NCBI GenBank assembly: GCA_009995705.1
Contig: JAADBR010000016.1
Location: forward strand, 1-64,000
Source: Microcystis aeruginosa W13-11
GTDB lineage: Bacteria; Cyanobacteriota; Cyanobacteriia; Cyanobacteriales; Microcystaceae
DNA: 64,000 bases
Reading direction: 5' to 3'
Below are positions 32,606-42,333 of this stretch, piece by piece. The notes beneath the pieces were generated by a model. That model saw only the letters and a list, made by a program, of their open reading frames with translations. It was not told where the DNA came from and did not search any database. Made by a program: the position numbers and the translations under genes. How positions within the stretch are numbered: position 1 is the stretch's first letter; the number at the start of each line of letters is the position of its first letter.

Positions 32606-34612
32606 ATGTCTGCATTTATTGAAGTCGATCACATTGATAAGGTTTTCCCACTGCCGGATGGCCGTCAATATATCGCCCTGAAAAATATCGATCTCAGCGT
32701 TACTCAAGGGGAATTTATCTCTTTAATCGGTCATTCCGGTTGCGGGAAATCCACCCTCTTAAATATGGTCGCTGGACTCGATCGCCCGACGGTGGGAGGG
32801 GTAATTTTAGAGGGAAGAGAAATTAAAGGTCCCGGTCCCGATCGCATGGTAGTGTTCCAGAATTATTCCCTGCTGCCCTGGTTAACCGTCCGGGAAAATA
32901 TCGCCCTAGGAGTTAACCGCGTGCTGCGTCATCTACCGGCTGTTGAACGCAAAAGTGTCATCGAACATAGTATCGATATGGTACACCTGCGTCATGCCGC
33001 CAACAAACGACCGGGAGAATTATCGGGAGGCATGAAACAACGGGTAGCGATCGCCCGTGCTTTGGCCCTACGGCCAAAAGTCCTGCTACTCGATGAACCC
33101 TTTGGGGCGCTGGATGCGTTAACCAGAGGCAATTTACAGGAACGTTTGATGGAAATCGTCGAGGAAAGCCACGTTACCTGTATCATGGTCACGCATGATG
33201 TGGATGAGGCCTTACTACTATCCGATCGAGTGGTGATGTTAACCACCGGTCCGGAGGCCCATATCGGTCAGATTCTCGATGTTCCCATTCCCCGGCCCCG
33301 GCATCGTTTGGAAGTAGTTAACCACCCTAGTTACTACTCCCTCCGTAACGAGATCGTTTACTTCCTCAACCAACAGAAGCGATCGAAGAAAGTCGGTCAA
33401 CCCACCGGACCGGTAACAGTGATCGGCCAAGCTACCGGACTAAAAACCAATCCCACCATCGGTTTTATCCCCCTCACCGATTGCGCCCCGATTATGATCG
33501 CCAAAGAGAAAGGTTTCTTCGCCGAGGAAGGATTAGAGGATGTTATCCTGCAACGGGAACCCAACTGGAAAGCACTCGCCCAAGGAGTAGCCACCGGTCG
33601 TCTCGATGCGGCCCAGATGGTGGCGGGAATGCCCCTCAGCATGACGATTGGGGCTGGAAATAAGCCCTCTGTCCCCGTGATTAGCGCCTTGGTACTCAGT
33701 CGCAACGGTAACGCCATCACCCTCAGCAATAAATACAGGGAATTGGGGGTAGAAAAACTGGAGGACTTAAAGGAGGCCCTCCAGCAAAGTCCCGATAAAA
33801 TCGCCACTTTTGGCATGGTTCACCCCGCCTCCATGCACAATCTGCTCTTACGCTACTGGTTAGCTAGTGGCGACATCGATCCCGATAGTGATGTCAATTT
33901 AGCCGTAATTCCGCCTCCTCAGATGGTTTCCCTACTAAAAGCGGGTAATATCGACGGTTATTGTGTGGGGGAACCCTGGAACTCCTACGCCGTTCACGAA
34001 AAATTAGGCTACGTTATCGCCACCGATCTTGATATTTGGCCCGGACACCAGGAAAAAGTTCTCGGAGTCAGGGAAACTTGGGCAGCGAAACATCCCGAAA
34101 CCCATATCGCCATGGTGAAAGCTTTAATTAAAGCCTGCGAATACTGCGATGATCAGCGTAATCGAGAACATATCGTTAATATTCTCAGTCAGCCCCAGTA
34201 TGTGGGTGTGGATAGGGCCATTATCCGCCCCGGTTTCCTCGATGGTTATGATCGCGGTTTAGGAACTGCCCCCGAACCCCTATTCCGATTTAATCAGTTT
34301 TACGTCGATCAAGCTAACTGTCCAGGCCGGAGTGAAGCCCTATGGACCCTAACTCAGCTTGCTCGTTGGGGTTACGCACCGTTCCCCCGCAACTGGGTGG
34401 AAGTGATTGAACGCGTTCGTCGTCCCGATCTGTTTGGTGAAGCTTGCAGGTCCTTGGGCCTTCCCGATTTGGAACCCGATCGCCACAGTTTTGCCCTCTT
34501 TGATCGTCTTATTTTCAATCCTGACGATCCGATCGGCTATCTGGAACGTTTCTCGATCCGTCGCGATTATCGCGTCTCAGAAGTTCTCCTCGATGATCCC
34601 GTCGCTAATTAA
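32606..34612 (+). CDS. nrtC: Nitrate transporter ATPase fused to a substrate-binding-like regulatory domain
   Basis: The protein has 668 residues. About 1-255 form an ABC ATPase with Walker A GHSGCGKST, signature LSGGMKQRVAIARAL and Walker B VLLLDEPFGALD. About 275-660 form an NrtA-like domain (IGFIPLTDCAPIMIAKEKGF, then MVHPASMHNLLLRYWLASG, then CVGEPWN). This two-part architecture is unique to NrtC/CmpC. In NrtC the C-terminal domain mediates inhibition of uptake by ammonium. It is the third gene of the operon and pairs with the plain ATPase NrtD. Confidence 0.92.
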   Translation: MSAFIEVDHIDKVFPLPDGRQYIALKNIDLSVTQGEFISLIGHSGCGKSTLLNMVAGLDRPTVGGVILEGREIKGPGPDRMVVFQNYSLLPWLTVRENIALGVNRVLRHLPAVERKSVIEHSIDMVHLRHAANKRPGELSGGMKQRVAIARALALRPKVLLLDEPFGALDALTRGNLQERLMEIVEESHVTCIMVTHDVDEALLLSDRVVMLTTGPEAHIGQILDVPIPRPRHRLEVVNHPSYYSLRNEIVYFLNQQKRSKKVGQPTGPVTVIGQATGLKTNPTIGFIPLTDCAPIMIAKEKGFFAEEGLEDVILQREPNWKALAQGVATGRLDAAQMVAGMPLSMTIGAGNKPSVPVISALVLSRNGNAITLSNKYRELGVEKLEDLKEALQQSPDKIATFGMVHPASMHNLLLRYWLASGDIDPDSDVNLAVIPPPQMVSLLKAGNIDGYCVGEPWNSYAVHEKLGYVIATDLDIWPGHQEKVLGVRETWAAKHPETHIAMVKALIKACEYCDDQRNREHIVNILSQPQYVGVDRAIIRPGFLDGYDRGLGTAPEPLFRFNQFYVDQANCPGRSEALWTLTQLARWGYAPFPRNWVEVIERVRRPDLFGEACRSLGLPDLEPDRHSFALFDRLIFNPDDPIGYLERFSIRRDYRVSEVLLDDPVAN

Positions 34613-34619
34613 TAGTTGT

Positions 34620-34640
34620 GGTGGGCTTTGCCCACCTTAA
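34620..34640 (+). repeat. Palindromic repeat in the nrtC-nrtD gap
   Basis: GGTGGGCTTTGCCCACC forms a hairpin with 7-bp arms and a 3-base loop. It is a common dispersed palindrome of Microcystis-like genomes and lies between the nrtC stop and the nrtD ATG; it could modulate downstream expression. Confidence 0.55.
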
Positions 34641-34659
34641 AATAAATCTAGGACGAATT

Positions 34660-35658
34660 ATGCAAACTTTTACCGATAAGACCGTGAATTCCAGCACCAC
34701 CACCCAGCCTTTTTTATTAGTTAGTAATGTTGCCAAAGAATACCCCTCCCCCGAAGGGGTTTACACCGTTTTAGACGGTGTGGAGCTGCAAGTTAATGAG
34801 GGGGAATTTGTCTGCATTATCGGTCACTCCGGCTGTGGTAAATCGACCCTTTTAAATATGGTGGCGGGGTTTTCTTCTCCTAGTCGTGGGCAAGTGCTGC
34901 TACAAGATAAAGAGGTTAAGGAACCGGGGCCGGACCGGATGATGGTATTCCAAAATTATTCGCTTTTGCCCTGGAAAACTGCCTTTGAGAACGTTTATAT
35001 CGGGGTTAATTCGGTTTATCCCCAAAAATCTCAGGCTGAGAAGGTGAAGATTGTGGAAGACAATCTATCCTTAGTGGGATTGACAGAAGCAGCCCAGAAA
35101 AAACCCCCCCAATTATCGGGAGGTATGAAACAACGGGTAGCGATCGCCCGCGCCCTGGCCATTCGTCCCCAAGTCCTCATCCTCGATGAACCTTTTGGGG
35201 CTCTAGATGCGATCACCAAAGAGGAATTACAGGAAGAATTGCTGAAAATCTGGCAAGAACACCAGTTAACGGTGTTGATGATTACCCACGATATCGATGA
35301 GGCTTTATTTTTGTGCGATCGCTTGGTGATGATGACCAACGGTCCAAGCGCTAAAATCGGGGAGGTGTTAAAGATGCCTTTTACTCGTCCCCGGATTCGT
35401 TCCCAAATTACCGAGGATCCCCGTTACTACGAACTCCGCAATGAAGCTCTCGATTTCCTCTACAATCGTTTTGCCCATTCGGAGGATCCCAACGAGGATG
35501 CCCCCGAACAACCCCGCACAGAAAATCTCGTGGGTAAAATTGTTACTACTATTGGTGGCATAGCTTTACTCGCTTTTGTCGGTTTTAGTTTGATACAAAT
35601 ATTCACCAGCAAGACTCCCAATACTGCTAATCCGGCCACCATAGAGTCCCCCAGATAA
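34660..35658 (+). CDS. nrtD: Nitrate transporter ATPase
   Basis: The ATG at 34660 gives 332 residues from MQTFTDKTVNSSTTTQPF, after a GGA-containing ribosome site. The GTG at 34618 lies within the palindromic repeat and is rejected. The ATPase motifs are GHSGCGKST, QNYSLLPWKT, LSGGMKQRVAIARAL and VLILDEPFGALDAIT. Beyond the usual NrtD end, the C-terminal about 40 residues (IVTTIGGIALLAFVGFSLI) form a membrane helix followed by a short tail. This is unusual for a cytoplasmic ATPase and could tether it to the membrane. Confidence 0.9.
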   Translation: MQTFTDKTVNSSTTTQPFLLVSNVAKEYPSPEGVYTVLDGVELQVNEGEFVCIIGHSGCGKSTLLNMVAGFSSPSRGQVLLQDKEVKEPGPDRMMVFQNYSLLPWKTAFENVYIGVNSVYPQKSQAEKVKIVEDNLSLVGLTEAAQKKPPQLSGGMKQRVAIARALAIRPQVLILDEPFGALDAITKEELQEELLKIWQEHQLTVLMITHDIDEALFLCDRLVMMTNGPSAKIGEVLKMPFTRPRIRSQITEDPRYYELRNEALDFLYNRFAHSEDPNEDAPEQPRTENLVGKIVTTIGGIALLAFVGFSLIQIFTSKTPNTANPATIESPR

Positions 35659-35682
35659 GTAACAGTTATCAGTAATCAGTTA

Positions 35683-36309
35683 TCAATGATTAAGGTGTTC
35701 AAAGACCGATTTATCACCGATATCGTTGGAGATAGGTTGGCTTAACTTTCCCAGAGCAAAGATAACGAATAAAGTCGCCCAGAGAATTAATAGACCCTTC
35801 TCCCAATTTAAGGGCAATATCCCCAAAAGATGACCGAGTAAAAGAGTGGGAACTAGAGGGGTTAAAAACTTGGTTTCTAGACGATTAAAACAAAAAGCTT
35901 CTTTGAAATAAATCCCCGTAAGACTAGCAAAAATAAAGCCCACACCAAATAAACTCACCGGATGGTGATAGACAAATTCTAGGGGAGAAAGGTGAGAATA
36001 AAGGCTGAAAATCAGGGAAGTAATCGCCCCGATTAGCCAAAAAACTTGCAGGAGACGATGGAGGGGAATTAAATAAATATGGATAGTCAATAAACTGATG
36101 CCTAACCCCAGACAAAAACCAATGTATAAAAGGTTGGTCAGGGGCAATAATTGCGGTCGGGTGAGAACTATAATTGTAGCGACAGCGAAACTAAAAGCCG
36201 CTAAATTTAACCCCAGACGGTAGAGACGCACACCTAGGCGATCGCTATCCGTAATCGTAAACTCTCCGAATTGACCTTGATAAACTCGATCGACAGCAGG
36301 GGAAGTCAT
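35683..36309 (-). CDS. DUF2301 membrane protein
   Basis: The 208 residues begin MTSPAVDRVYQGQFGEFTIT, then about six transmembrane helices, with YLIPLHRLLQVFWLIG and GIYFKEAFCFNRLETK between them. The N-terminal VYQGQFGEF..T..DR.GVRLYR pattern is that of the DUF2301 family, confined largely to cyanobacteria and plants; its function is unknown. It is convergent with nrtD, with heptamer repeats in the 24-base gap. Confidence 0.88.
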   Translation of the reverse strand: MTSPAVDRVYQGQFGEFTITDSDRLGVRLYRLGLNLAAFSFAVATIIVLTRPQLLPLTNLLYIGFCLGLGISLLTIHIYLIPLHRLLQVFWLIGAITSLIFSLYSHLSPLEFVYHHPVSLFGVGFIFASLTGIYFKEAFCFNRLETKFLTPLVPTLLLGHLLGILPLNWEKGLLILWATLFVIFALGKLSQPISNDIGDKSVFEHLNH

Positions 36310-36378
36310 AATGCTCTAAAAAAAAGGGAAGCTTAGAAAAGATCGACTACAAATCATCGAAAATTTGGGTCTGAAACC

Positions 36379-36395
36379 CCGTCGTTCTGCGACGG
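36379..36395 (+). repeat. Left-end hairpin of the tnpB element
   Basis: CCGTCG (36379-36384) pairs with CGACGG (36390-36395). It lies 53 bases upstream of the tnpB start, in the position of an IS605-type left-end hairpin. Confidence 0.6.
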
Positions 36396-36447
36396 CTTTA
36401 CTGTTAAATATTAGCGCATTTACAAAATATATGCTAAAATACGAGGT

Positions 36448-37635
36448 ATGGAAAAAGCCTATTCGTTTCGATTTTACCCCACACCCGAACAAGAGTCGCT
36501 ATGGCGGCGCACACTGGGCTGTGTAAGATTAGTTTACAATAAAGCTCTCCACGAACGAACACAAGCATGGTACGAAAAGCAAGAAAGAGTAGGATATGCT
36601 GAAACGTCTTCAATGCTAACCGATTGGAAAAAACAAGAAGAATTAGAGTTTTTAAACGAAGTAAGCTGTGTACCTTTACAACAAGGGTTAAGACACCTAC
36701 AAACAGCTTTCACTAATTTCTTTGCTGGTCGTACTAAGTATCCTAACTTTAAGAAAAAACATCAAGGAGGAAGTGCCGAATTTACCAAATCTGCTTTTAA
36801 GTTCAAAGACAAACAAATCTATTTAGCTAAATGCACAGAACCTTTACCTATTCGATGGTCAAGACAAATACCAGACGGATGTGAACCAAGTACAGTAACA
36901 GTCAGATTACATCCTTCTGGATGTTGGCATATTTCAATTAGATTCGATGACCCAACGATCAAGCCTTTACCAGTAACAGATAAAGCCATCGGAATTGACT
37001 TAGGAATTAGTAGCCTCGTGATTACTAGCGATGGTGACAAAGTATCTAATCCTAAGCATTTTAACAAGCATTATCGGAGACTGCGAAAGGCACAAAAAAG
37101 CCTTTCTAGAAAACAGAAAGGGTCAAAAAATCGAGAAAAAGCAACAATCAAAGTAGCCAGAGTTCCCGCTCAAATTACCGATAGCAGAAAAGACCATTTA
37201 CACAAGCTAACCACTCAATTAGTTCGTGAAAACCAAACGATTGTGGTTGAGAATTTAGCCGTCAAGAATACGGTCAAAAACCCTAAATTATCTCAGGCAA
37301 TATCTGACGTTAGTTGGGGAGAAATCACTAGACAATTAGCCTACAAATGCCGTTGGTATGGGAGAAATTACATCGAAATAGATAGATGGTTTCCTAGTTC
37401 TAAGCGGTGTAGTAATTGCGGGTATATTGCTGAGAAAATGCCGTTAAATATTCGAGAGTGGGATTGTCCAGACTGTGGGACTCACCATGACCGAGATGTT
37501 AACGCAAGTAAAAACATTTTGGCCGCAGGGCTTGCGGTGTCAGTCTGTAGAGCGACCATAAGACCGGAACAGAGTAAAACTGGGGCGGCAGGTGCGAAAA
37601 ATCCTTCGGGAAAGAAGCAGAAACTCAAATCGTGA
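36448..37635 (+). CDS. tnpB: TnpB RNA-guided nuclease of an IS605-type element
   Basis: The 395 residues start MEKAYSFRFYPTPEQESLW. RuvC-like catalytic residues are present in order: D184 (IGIDLGISSLV), E268 (TIVVENLAVKN) and D350 (THHDRDVNASKN). The zinc ribbon C321, C324, C340 and C343 (CSNCG ... CPDCG) is intact. TnpB is a Cas12-ancestor nuclease that uses an RNA made from the transposon right end to cut matching DNA next to a short target-adjacent motif. All motifs are undamaged, so the protein may be active. A second, badly decayed tnpB lies at 44490. Confidence 0.92.
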   Translation: MEKAYSFRFYPTPEQESLWRRTLGCVRLVYNKALHERTQAWYEKQERVGYAETSSMLTDWKKQEELEFLNEVSCVPLQQGLRHLQTAFTNFFAGRTKYPNFKKKHQGGSAEFTKSAFKFKDKQIYLAKCTEPLPIRWSRQIPDGCEPSTVTVRLHPSGCWHISIRFDDPTIKPLPVTDKAIGIDLGISSLVITSDGDKVSNPKHFNKHYRRLRKAQKSLSRKQKGSKNREKATIKVARVPAQITDSRKDHLHKLTTQLVRENQTIVVENLAVKNTVKNPKLSQAISDVSWGEITRQLAYKCRWYGRNYIEIDRWFPSSKRCSNCGYIAEKMPLNIREWDCPDCGTHHDRDVNASKNILAAGLAVSVCRATIRPEQSKTGAAGAKNPSGKKQKLKS

Positions 37636-37675
37636 GGTTTGGGAATCGCCGTCCGTTTTACGGCGGTGAGGATGT
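37500..37675 (+). ncRNA. Predicted omega-RNA (reRNA) region at the 3' end of tnpB
   Basis: In studied IS605 elements the guide scaffold overlaps the tnpB 3' end and runs to the right end, with the flanking host DNA as guide. Here the last about 130 bases of tnpB plus the hairpin at 37647-37665 occupy that position. The guide would be the bases following about 37675. Coordinates are inferred, not seen. Confidence 0.4.
37647..37665 (+). repeat. Right-end hairpin of the tnpB element
   Basis: CGCCGT (37647-37652) pairs with ACGGCG (37660-37665) just past the tnpB stop, followed by GTGAGGATGTCAA. This matches the right-end stem expected of IS605-family elements. Confidence 0.6.
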
Positions 37676-37873
37676 CAACTTAAGCTTAAATTATGCCAGT
37701 GGCCTCACTTCTTGCCCCTCTCAGCTCACTAATTGCGAGTTTAGTAGTCAATCAAGCTAAAAATTATGATTAATTGGGATAAAAAAACTATATATGTTAT
37801 TTTACTGCGTCTTTCTTTTTGTCACTTCTGATTCCTTGTTATTTCAGTAATTATTTTGGGGGACAGAGACTTT

Positions 37874-39805
37874 ATGAACTCAACTAGCGAAATTTTGATC
37901 GTGGGCGGTGGTATCGTCGGATTAGCGATCGCCGTCGATTTGCAATTGCGGGGGGCAAAAGTTACCCTCCTAGTTCGAGATATAGCTCAGGCCGCTAGTC
38001 GTGCGGCTGCGGGAATGTTGGCCCCCCATGCGGAAGAGATTCCCCCGGGTCCCTTTCTCGATCTTTGTCTGCGATCGCGATGGCTATATCCAGAATGGAG
38101 CCGCAAAATCGAGGATTTAACGGGGATAAACATCGGTTACTATCCCTGTGGTATTCTTGCTCCCATTTACGAGCTAGATCAGCCTATTGCTGCCAATACA
38201 GCTAATAAAATTTGGTTAGACAGCAATGCAGTTCACCTCTACCAACCCGGACTAGGTAAAGATGTGGTCGGTGGTTGGTGGTATCCCGACGATGGACAAG
38301 TAGATAACCGGCAGCTAGTGACTGCGCTGCAACAAGCGGCCGAAAATTTAGGGGTAGAAATTCGCCAAGGGGTAGAAGTCCACGCCCTACAACAAAAGCA
38401 GGGAAAAGTCAAGAGTATTTATACCTCAATTGGGGAATTAGAAGCAAAAATTTACATTTTAGCGACGGGATCCTGGGCCAGTCAACTTTTACCCCTCCCC
38501 ATCCATCCCGTCAAAGGTCAAATGGCTGCGGTAAAAATGCCTCCTAACCAGACCTTAACTAGGGTTTTATTCGGTCCGCAAACCTATCTGGTTCCCCGTC
38601 GCAATGGTCGTTTAATTATCGGGGCCACTTCCGAAACAGTGGCCTGGCAAACGGGTAATACACCCCAAGGACTACAAACCCTCTTTGAGCGGGCCACCCG
38701 TCTCTATCCTCCTTTAGCTGACTGGGAAATCGAGGAAATGTGGTGGGGATTCCGTCCGGGTACAGCGGATGAATTACCCATTTTAGGCCGCAGTAGCTGT
38801 GATAACCTGATTTTAGCCACCGGTCACTATCGCAATGGCATTTTACTAGCTCCTGTCACTGCTTCCTTAATCGCTGACCTGGTGATTAATGACAAAGTTA
38901 ATCCTATTTTGACCCATTTTCGATGCGATCGCTTTAATCAACCATCACCCGTTACTATTCCACCTATGTCCTTAACTATTATTGAGAATAAACCCCAAGT
39001 GCTTTTATCGCCCCAAAATGATCGCCTCACCATTGCTGGGAAAACCTTTCACTCCCGCTTGATGACTGGGACTGGCAAATATGCCAATCTGACGACTATG
39101 CAGGAAAGTATTAGTGCCAGTGAATGTCAGATTGTCACCGTCGCCGTTAGACGAGTACAAACGAACGCACCCGGTCATGAGGGATTAGCAGAAGCGATCG
39201 ATTGGTCTAAAATTTGGATGTTACCCAACACTGCTGGTTGTCAAACAGCCGAAGAAGCGATTCGGGTGGCCCGTTTAGGACGAGAAATGGCCAAATTATT
39301 GGGACAGGAAGACAATAACTTTATTAAACTCGAAGTTATTCCCGATCCTAAATATTTATTACCCGATCCGATCGGAACTTTGCAAGCGGCCGAACAATTA
39401 GTTAAAGAAGGTTTTGCCGTACTGCCCTATATTAACGCCGATCCTCTCTTAGCCAAACGTTTAGAGGAAGCTGGCTGCGCCACGGTTATGCCCCTAGGAT
39501 CGCCGATTGGGTCGGGACAGGGACTAAAAAATGAGGCAAATATCGCGATTATCATCGAATCGTCCCAAATTCCCGTGGTGGTAGATGCCGGGATCGGTAC
39601 ACCCTCAGAAGCAGCCCGGGCCATGGAAATGGGGGCCGATGCTTTATTAATTAACAGTGCGATCGCTATGGCGGCTAATCCGGCTATGATGGCCCAAGCC
39701 ATGGCAATGGCGGCAAAAGCGGGACGTTTAGCCTATTTAGCGGGAAGAATGCCGATTAAGTCCTATGCTAGTCCTAGTTCCCCCCTGACAGGAACGATCG
39801 CCTAA
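37874..39805 (+). CDS. thiOG: Bifunctional glycine oxidase / thiazole synthase (ThiO-ThiG fusion)
   Basis: The ATG at 37874 gives 643 residues. The open frame upstream has only TTG. Residues about 1-350 are ThiO, with FAD motif [17 protein letters not shown] and the C-terminal [11 protein letters not shown]. Residues about 380-640 are ThiG, with [12 protein letters not shown], the region [13 protein letters not shown] near the catalytic lysine, and [20 protein letters not shown]. ThiO oxidises glycine to the imine that ThiG uses to build the thiazole phosphate of thiamin. This fusion is characteristic of cyanobacteria. Confidence 0.95.
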   Translation: MNSTSEILIVGGGIVGLAIAVDLQLRGAKVTLLVRDIAQAASRAAAGMLAPHAEEIPPGPFLDLCLRSRWLYPEWSRKIEDLTGINIGYYPCGILAPIYELDQPIAANTANKIWLDSNAVHLYQPGLGKDVVGGWWYPDDGQVDNRQLVTALQQAAENLGVEIRQGVEVHALQQKQGKVKSIYTSIGELEAKIYILATGSWASQLLPLPIHPVKGQMAAVKMPPNQTLTRVLFGPQTYLVPRRNGRLIIGATSETVAWQTGNTPQGLQTLFERATRLYPPLADWEIEEMWWGFRPGTADELPILGRSSCDNLILATGHYRNGILLAPVTASLIADLVINDKVNPILTHFRCDRFNQPSPVTIPPMSLTIIENKPQVLLSPQNDRLTIAGKTFHSRLMTGTGKYANLTTMQESISASECQIVTVAVRRVQTNAPGHEGLAEAIDWSKIWMLPNTAGCQTAEEAIRVARLGREMAKLLGQEDNNFIKLEVIPDPKYLLPDPIGTLQAAEQLVKEGFAVLPYINADPLLAKRLEEAGCATVMPLGSPIGSGQGLKNEANIAIIIESSQIPVVVDAGIGTPSEAARAMEMGADALLINSAIAMAANPAMMAQAMAMAAKAGRLAYLAGRMPIKSYASPSSPLTGTIA

Positions 39806-39859
39806 CCGATTAAGCTAGGAATGGGCTGTTTTCACTGATTAGAGCCAGCAAAAATCTCT

Positions 39860-40612
39860 ATGACTACAGACAATCAAACTGAGTATGTTGCCGCTTTAAC
39901 TGATTTACACCGTGGACTTGACCATAAAGGGCCTGGCGACTCTGACTTCTCCCTAAAAATTTTGAGTAATCTCTCTATTTTGCCCCTCAAGCCGCGAATT
40001 GCCGATCTAGGATGTGGAAGTGGTGCTAGTGCTTTACTGCTGGCACAATACTACCAAAGCCCTGTCATGGCAGTGGATTCCTCATCGGTTTTTATCGACG
40101 AACTCAAAACCCGAGCAAAACAGCTTGGTCTTGAGCATTTAATCATTCCAATTCATGGTGACATGGCTAAACTTGATTGGTCAGTGGGTTCAGTTGATCT
40201 ACTTTGGTCTGAGGGGGCTGCTTATAATCTTGGGTTTGAGCAGGCCCTTAAAATCTGGCGACCGCTTGTTTCTAACAACGGGATTGCCGTCATCTCGGAG
40301 ATGAGTTGGTTTACTGATGAGCTGCCAGAGCCTGCTGTGGCCTATTGGCAAAACGCCTATCCTATGATGGGTAATGAGTTTGAGAATATCGTTCGGGCTA
40401 ATAGGTCTGGTTTTAAGGTACTTTCTACCCAGAGGCTGCCCAGTCAGGTTTGGTGGCTAAATTATTATCAACCTCTCTCTGAGCGAATCGGGCAGCTGGA
40501 AATCAGCCCAAGTAGCTCATCGGTTATTCGTGAAACTGAAGAAGAGATGAAACTTTTTGAGAAATTCAGCAACTTCTATGGTTACACCTTTTATGTTCTG
40601 CAAGCGGCCTAG
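39860..40612 (+). CDS. Class I SAM-dependent methyltransferase
   Basis: The 250 residues include PRIADLGCGSGASALLLAQ (motif I), VMAVDSSSVFIDELKTRAK and LIIPIHGDMAKLDW, then WSEGAAYNLGFEQALKIW. The N-terminal HRGLDHKGPGD is typical of a small-molecule methyltransferase group found beside metabolic genes. The substrate is unknown. It follows thiOG by 54 bases and may be co-transcribed. Confidence 0.87.
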   Translation: MTTDNQTEYVAALTDLHRGLDHKGPGDSDFSLKILSNLSILPLKPRIADLGCGSGASALLLAQYYQSPVMAVDSSSVFIDELKTRAKQLGLEHLIIPIHGDMAKLDWSVGSVDLLWSEGAAYNLGFEQALKIWRPLVSNNGIAVISEMSWFTDELPEPAVAYWQNAYPMMGNEFENIVRANRSGFKVLSTQRLPSQVWWLNYYQPLSERIGQLEISPSSSSVIRETEEEMKLFEKFSNFYGYTFYVLQAA

Positions 40613-40671
40613 AAAAAAAGCCGTCCAATTTATGATCAGCTTTGTTTCGCAGTAATTCCTATCGTTAGGTA

Positions 40672-40743
40672 CAAAATCGACGGGAAACTCCCACCCTGCA
40701 GCAATTGCGGGAACAACAGATTAGAATCATCGAAACCCCTTAA
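40672..40743 (+). pseudogene. Short C-terminal remnant in the spacer
   Basis: The frame reads RRETPTLQQLREQQIRIIET and ends P and stop. Such an amphipathic end has no upstream body in the spacer. It may be a remnant or chance; the family is not recognised. Confidence 0.25.
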
Positions 40744-40747
40744 AATA

Positions 40748-40769
40748 GGGGAGATTTGACCATCTCCCC
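40748..40769. terminator. Hairpin between convergent genes
   Basis: GGGGAGAT (40748-40755) pairs perfectly with ATCTCCCC (40762-40769) with a 6-base loop, between the methyltransferase end and the TolC-like gene end. There is no T tract. Confidence 0.45.
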
Positions 40770-40797
40770 CCACACCACAGATCAATAAATCCCACAA

Positions 40798-42333
40798 TTA
40801 ACGCACTTCAAACAAACGATTATCCGGTAAATTACTAATCGATCGCTGGAGACTATTCAAGGATTTATTGTAATCGACGATCGCCTGTAGATAACGGCTT
40901 CTGGCATCGGTTAAATCCCGTTGGGAGTTGATCACATCCGTTTGGGTTCCCACACCCGCCTGAAAGCGTAAACGAGCTAATCGCAGACTTTCGGTGGCCG
41001 ATTCAATGCTTTTTTGCGAGGTTTTAATGTTTTCTTGGTTAGAAATCAAACTATAGTAGGATTCCTCCACCTGAAGGCGAATTTCATTGCGACGGAGGGA
41101 GAATTCCGTATCGGCGCGATCGATATTTCTTTCCGCTTGACGAGCGCGAGCAAAAGCGCGACCACCATCAAAAAAAGTCCAGCGAATCCGGCCACCAACG
41201 CTAAAACCATCGCCAAAACCAGCTTCATCACTGAGATCGTTGAGGACATTATACTCGCCCAAAAGGTCTACTTGGGGAATCACCGCCGAAATAGCGATCG
41301 AGCGGTCCTCGGCGCTAATTTCCCTCTGTAAGAGTTGTTGTTCTAATTCGGCGCGATTTTTATAGGCCAAAACGATACTATCATTAAGACTTAAGCCCCA
41401 AGTTCCCGCCTCGCGAATCTCATCGGCAGCGGTTAACTCGATCTGCTGACCGACACTCAATATCTGTGCCAGTCGTCGTCTAGCGATGCGTTGGGTAGAA
41501 ATCGCCCGGGTTAAGTCTTGGTTAGCGTTAGCGAGGTCAACTTCCGCCTGTAGGACAGCAAATCGGGTTCCTAGTCCCGCTTGCTCCAATAATTGAGCAT
41601 CGCGTAAACTTTGACTAGCATCTTCGATCGCAGCTTGGGCGATCGCTACCTGAGCATCACCCCTCTGCAATTCATAATAGGCATCGGTGGCATCAAAACG
41701 AGTTTGTTCCGAGACTCGTTCCACCTCTAGTTCCCGTTGCCGGATCACTTTTTCGGCCCTTTTAATCTGGGCTGTCCGTTCACCCCCTGTATAAACCCCA
41801 TAGACAATCCGAACACTACCCTGAAAGTTGGTACTATCTTCAGGGTTAAGTGGTGGCCTTCCCTGTTGACGAGCCAAATTATTCTGTCTTTGGGCCGCTG
41901 CCGATTGATCTTGAGTGAGACTGGTTTCCGCTTGGGCCGTGGGTAATAAGGCCGCCTGTTGTTCCTTTAATTGGGCGCGAGCGATTTCTAAATCGACCCG
42001 GGCTGTCTGTAAGGTCTGATTATTTTTTAAAGCTAATTCGATCGCTTGATTTAAGGTGATCGGTTGTACTACCCTAATATTCACCTCATCTGGTTTGGTG
42101 GGAAAAATTAGAGGATTACCACTAGGATTAAGATAATTAGGGGCTTTGGGATCCGCTTCCGTGGTTGCTGGTGCCGCCGATGGACCGGGTAATTGAGACA
42201 CTGGATTGGCAGTAGGTCGGGGTTTCTTCAATAAATCGGCAGCGGACTGAGTTTGTGCCTTAACCGAGGATTCAGCCAAGAAAATCAACCCAAGCACCGC
42301 ACTCACGGTAATACCATAACGCAAGAGCAACAT
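40798..42333 (-). CDS. TolC-family outer-membrane efflux protein
   Basis: The ATG at 42331-42333 is chosen (511 residues, MLLLRYGITVSAVLGLIFL, then a signal peptide ending VKAQ); a GTG 16 codons upstream would hide the signal peptide. Two OEP repeats are visible. The first starts ITLNQAIELALKNNQTLQTA with long helices and Q/A-rich coils; the second starts LSLNDSIVLAYKNRAELEQQ. The C-terminal region has QTDVINSQRDLTDARSRYLQ. TolC forms the outer-membrane channel for type I secretion or RND/ABC efflux. No partner transporter is adjacent. Confidence 0.93.
   Translation of the reverse strand: MLLLRYGITVSAVLGLIFLAESSVKAQTQSAADLLKKPRPTANPVSQLPGPSAAPATTEADPKAPNYLNPSGNPLIFPTKPDEVNIRVVQPITLNQAIELALKNNQTLQTARVDLEIARAQLKEQQAALLPTAQAETSLTQDQSAAAQRQNNLARQQGRPPLNPEDSTNFQGSVRIVYGVYTGGERTAQIKRAEKVIRQRELEVERVSEQTRFDATDAYYELQRGDAQVAIAQAAIEDASQSLRDAQLLEQAGLGTRFAVLQAEVDLANANQDLTRAISTQRIARRRLAQILSVGQQIELTAADEIREAGTWGLSLNDSIVLAYKNRAELEQQLLQREISAEDRSIAISAVIPQVDLLGEYNVLNDLSDEAGFGDGFSVGGRIRWTFFDGGRAFARARQAERNIDRADTEFSLRRNEIRLQVEESYYSLISNQENIKTSQKSIESATESLRLARLRFQAGVGTQTDVINSQRDLTDARSRYLQAIVDYNKSLNSLQRSISNLPDNRLFEVR

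Larger units (their letters stand above)
36379..37675 (+). mobile_element. IS605-type element with tnpB only
   Basis: A left hairpin, an intact tnpB and a right hairpin lie in the IS200/IS605 arrangement, with no tnpA in the window. Such elements move with a TnpA supplied from elsewhere. The outer boundaries are estimates: the right end probably lies just after GTGAGGATGTCAA near 37675, and the left near 36370. The element sits between DUF2301 and thiOG, interrupting nothing recognisable. Confidence 0.75.

Noticed and set aside
30184-35658. Bicarbonate (cmpABCD) transporter instead of nitrate
   Set aside because: The two systems are homologous, but an exact NtcA box and -10 precede the operon and the substrate-binding protein keeps NrtA-like residues; the assignment is probable, not certain.
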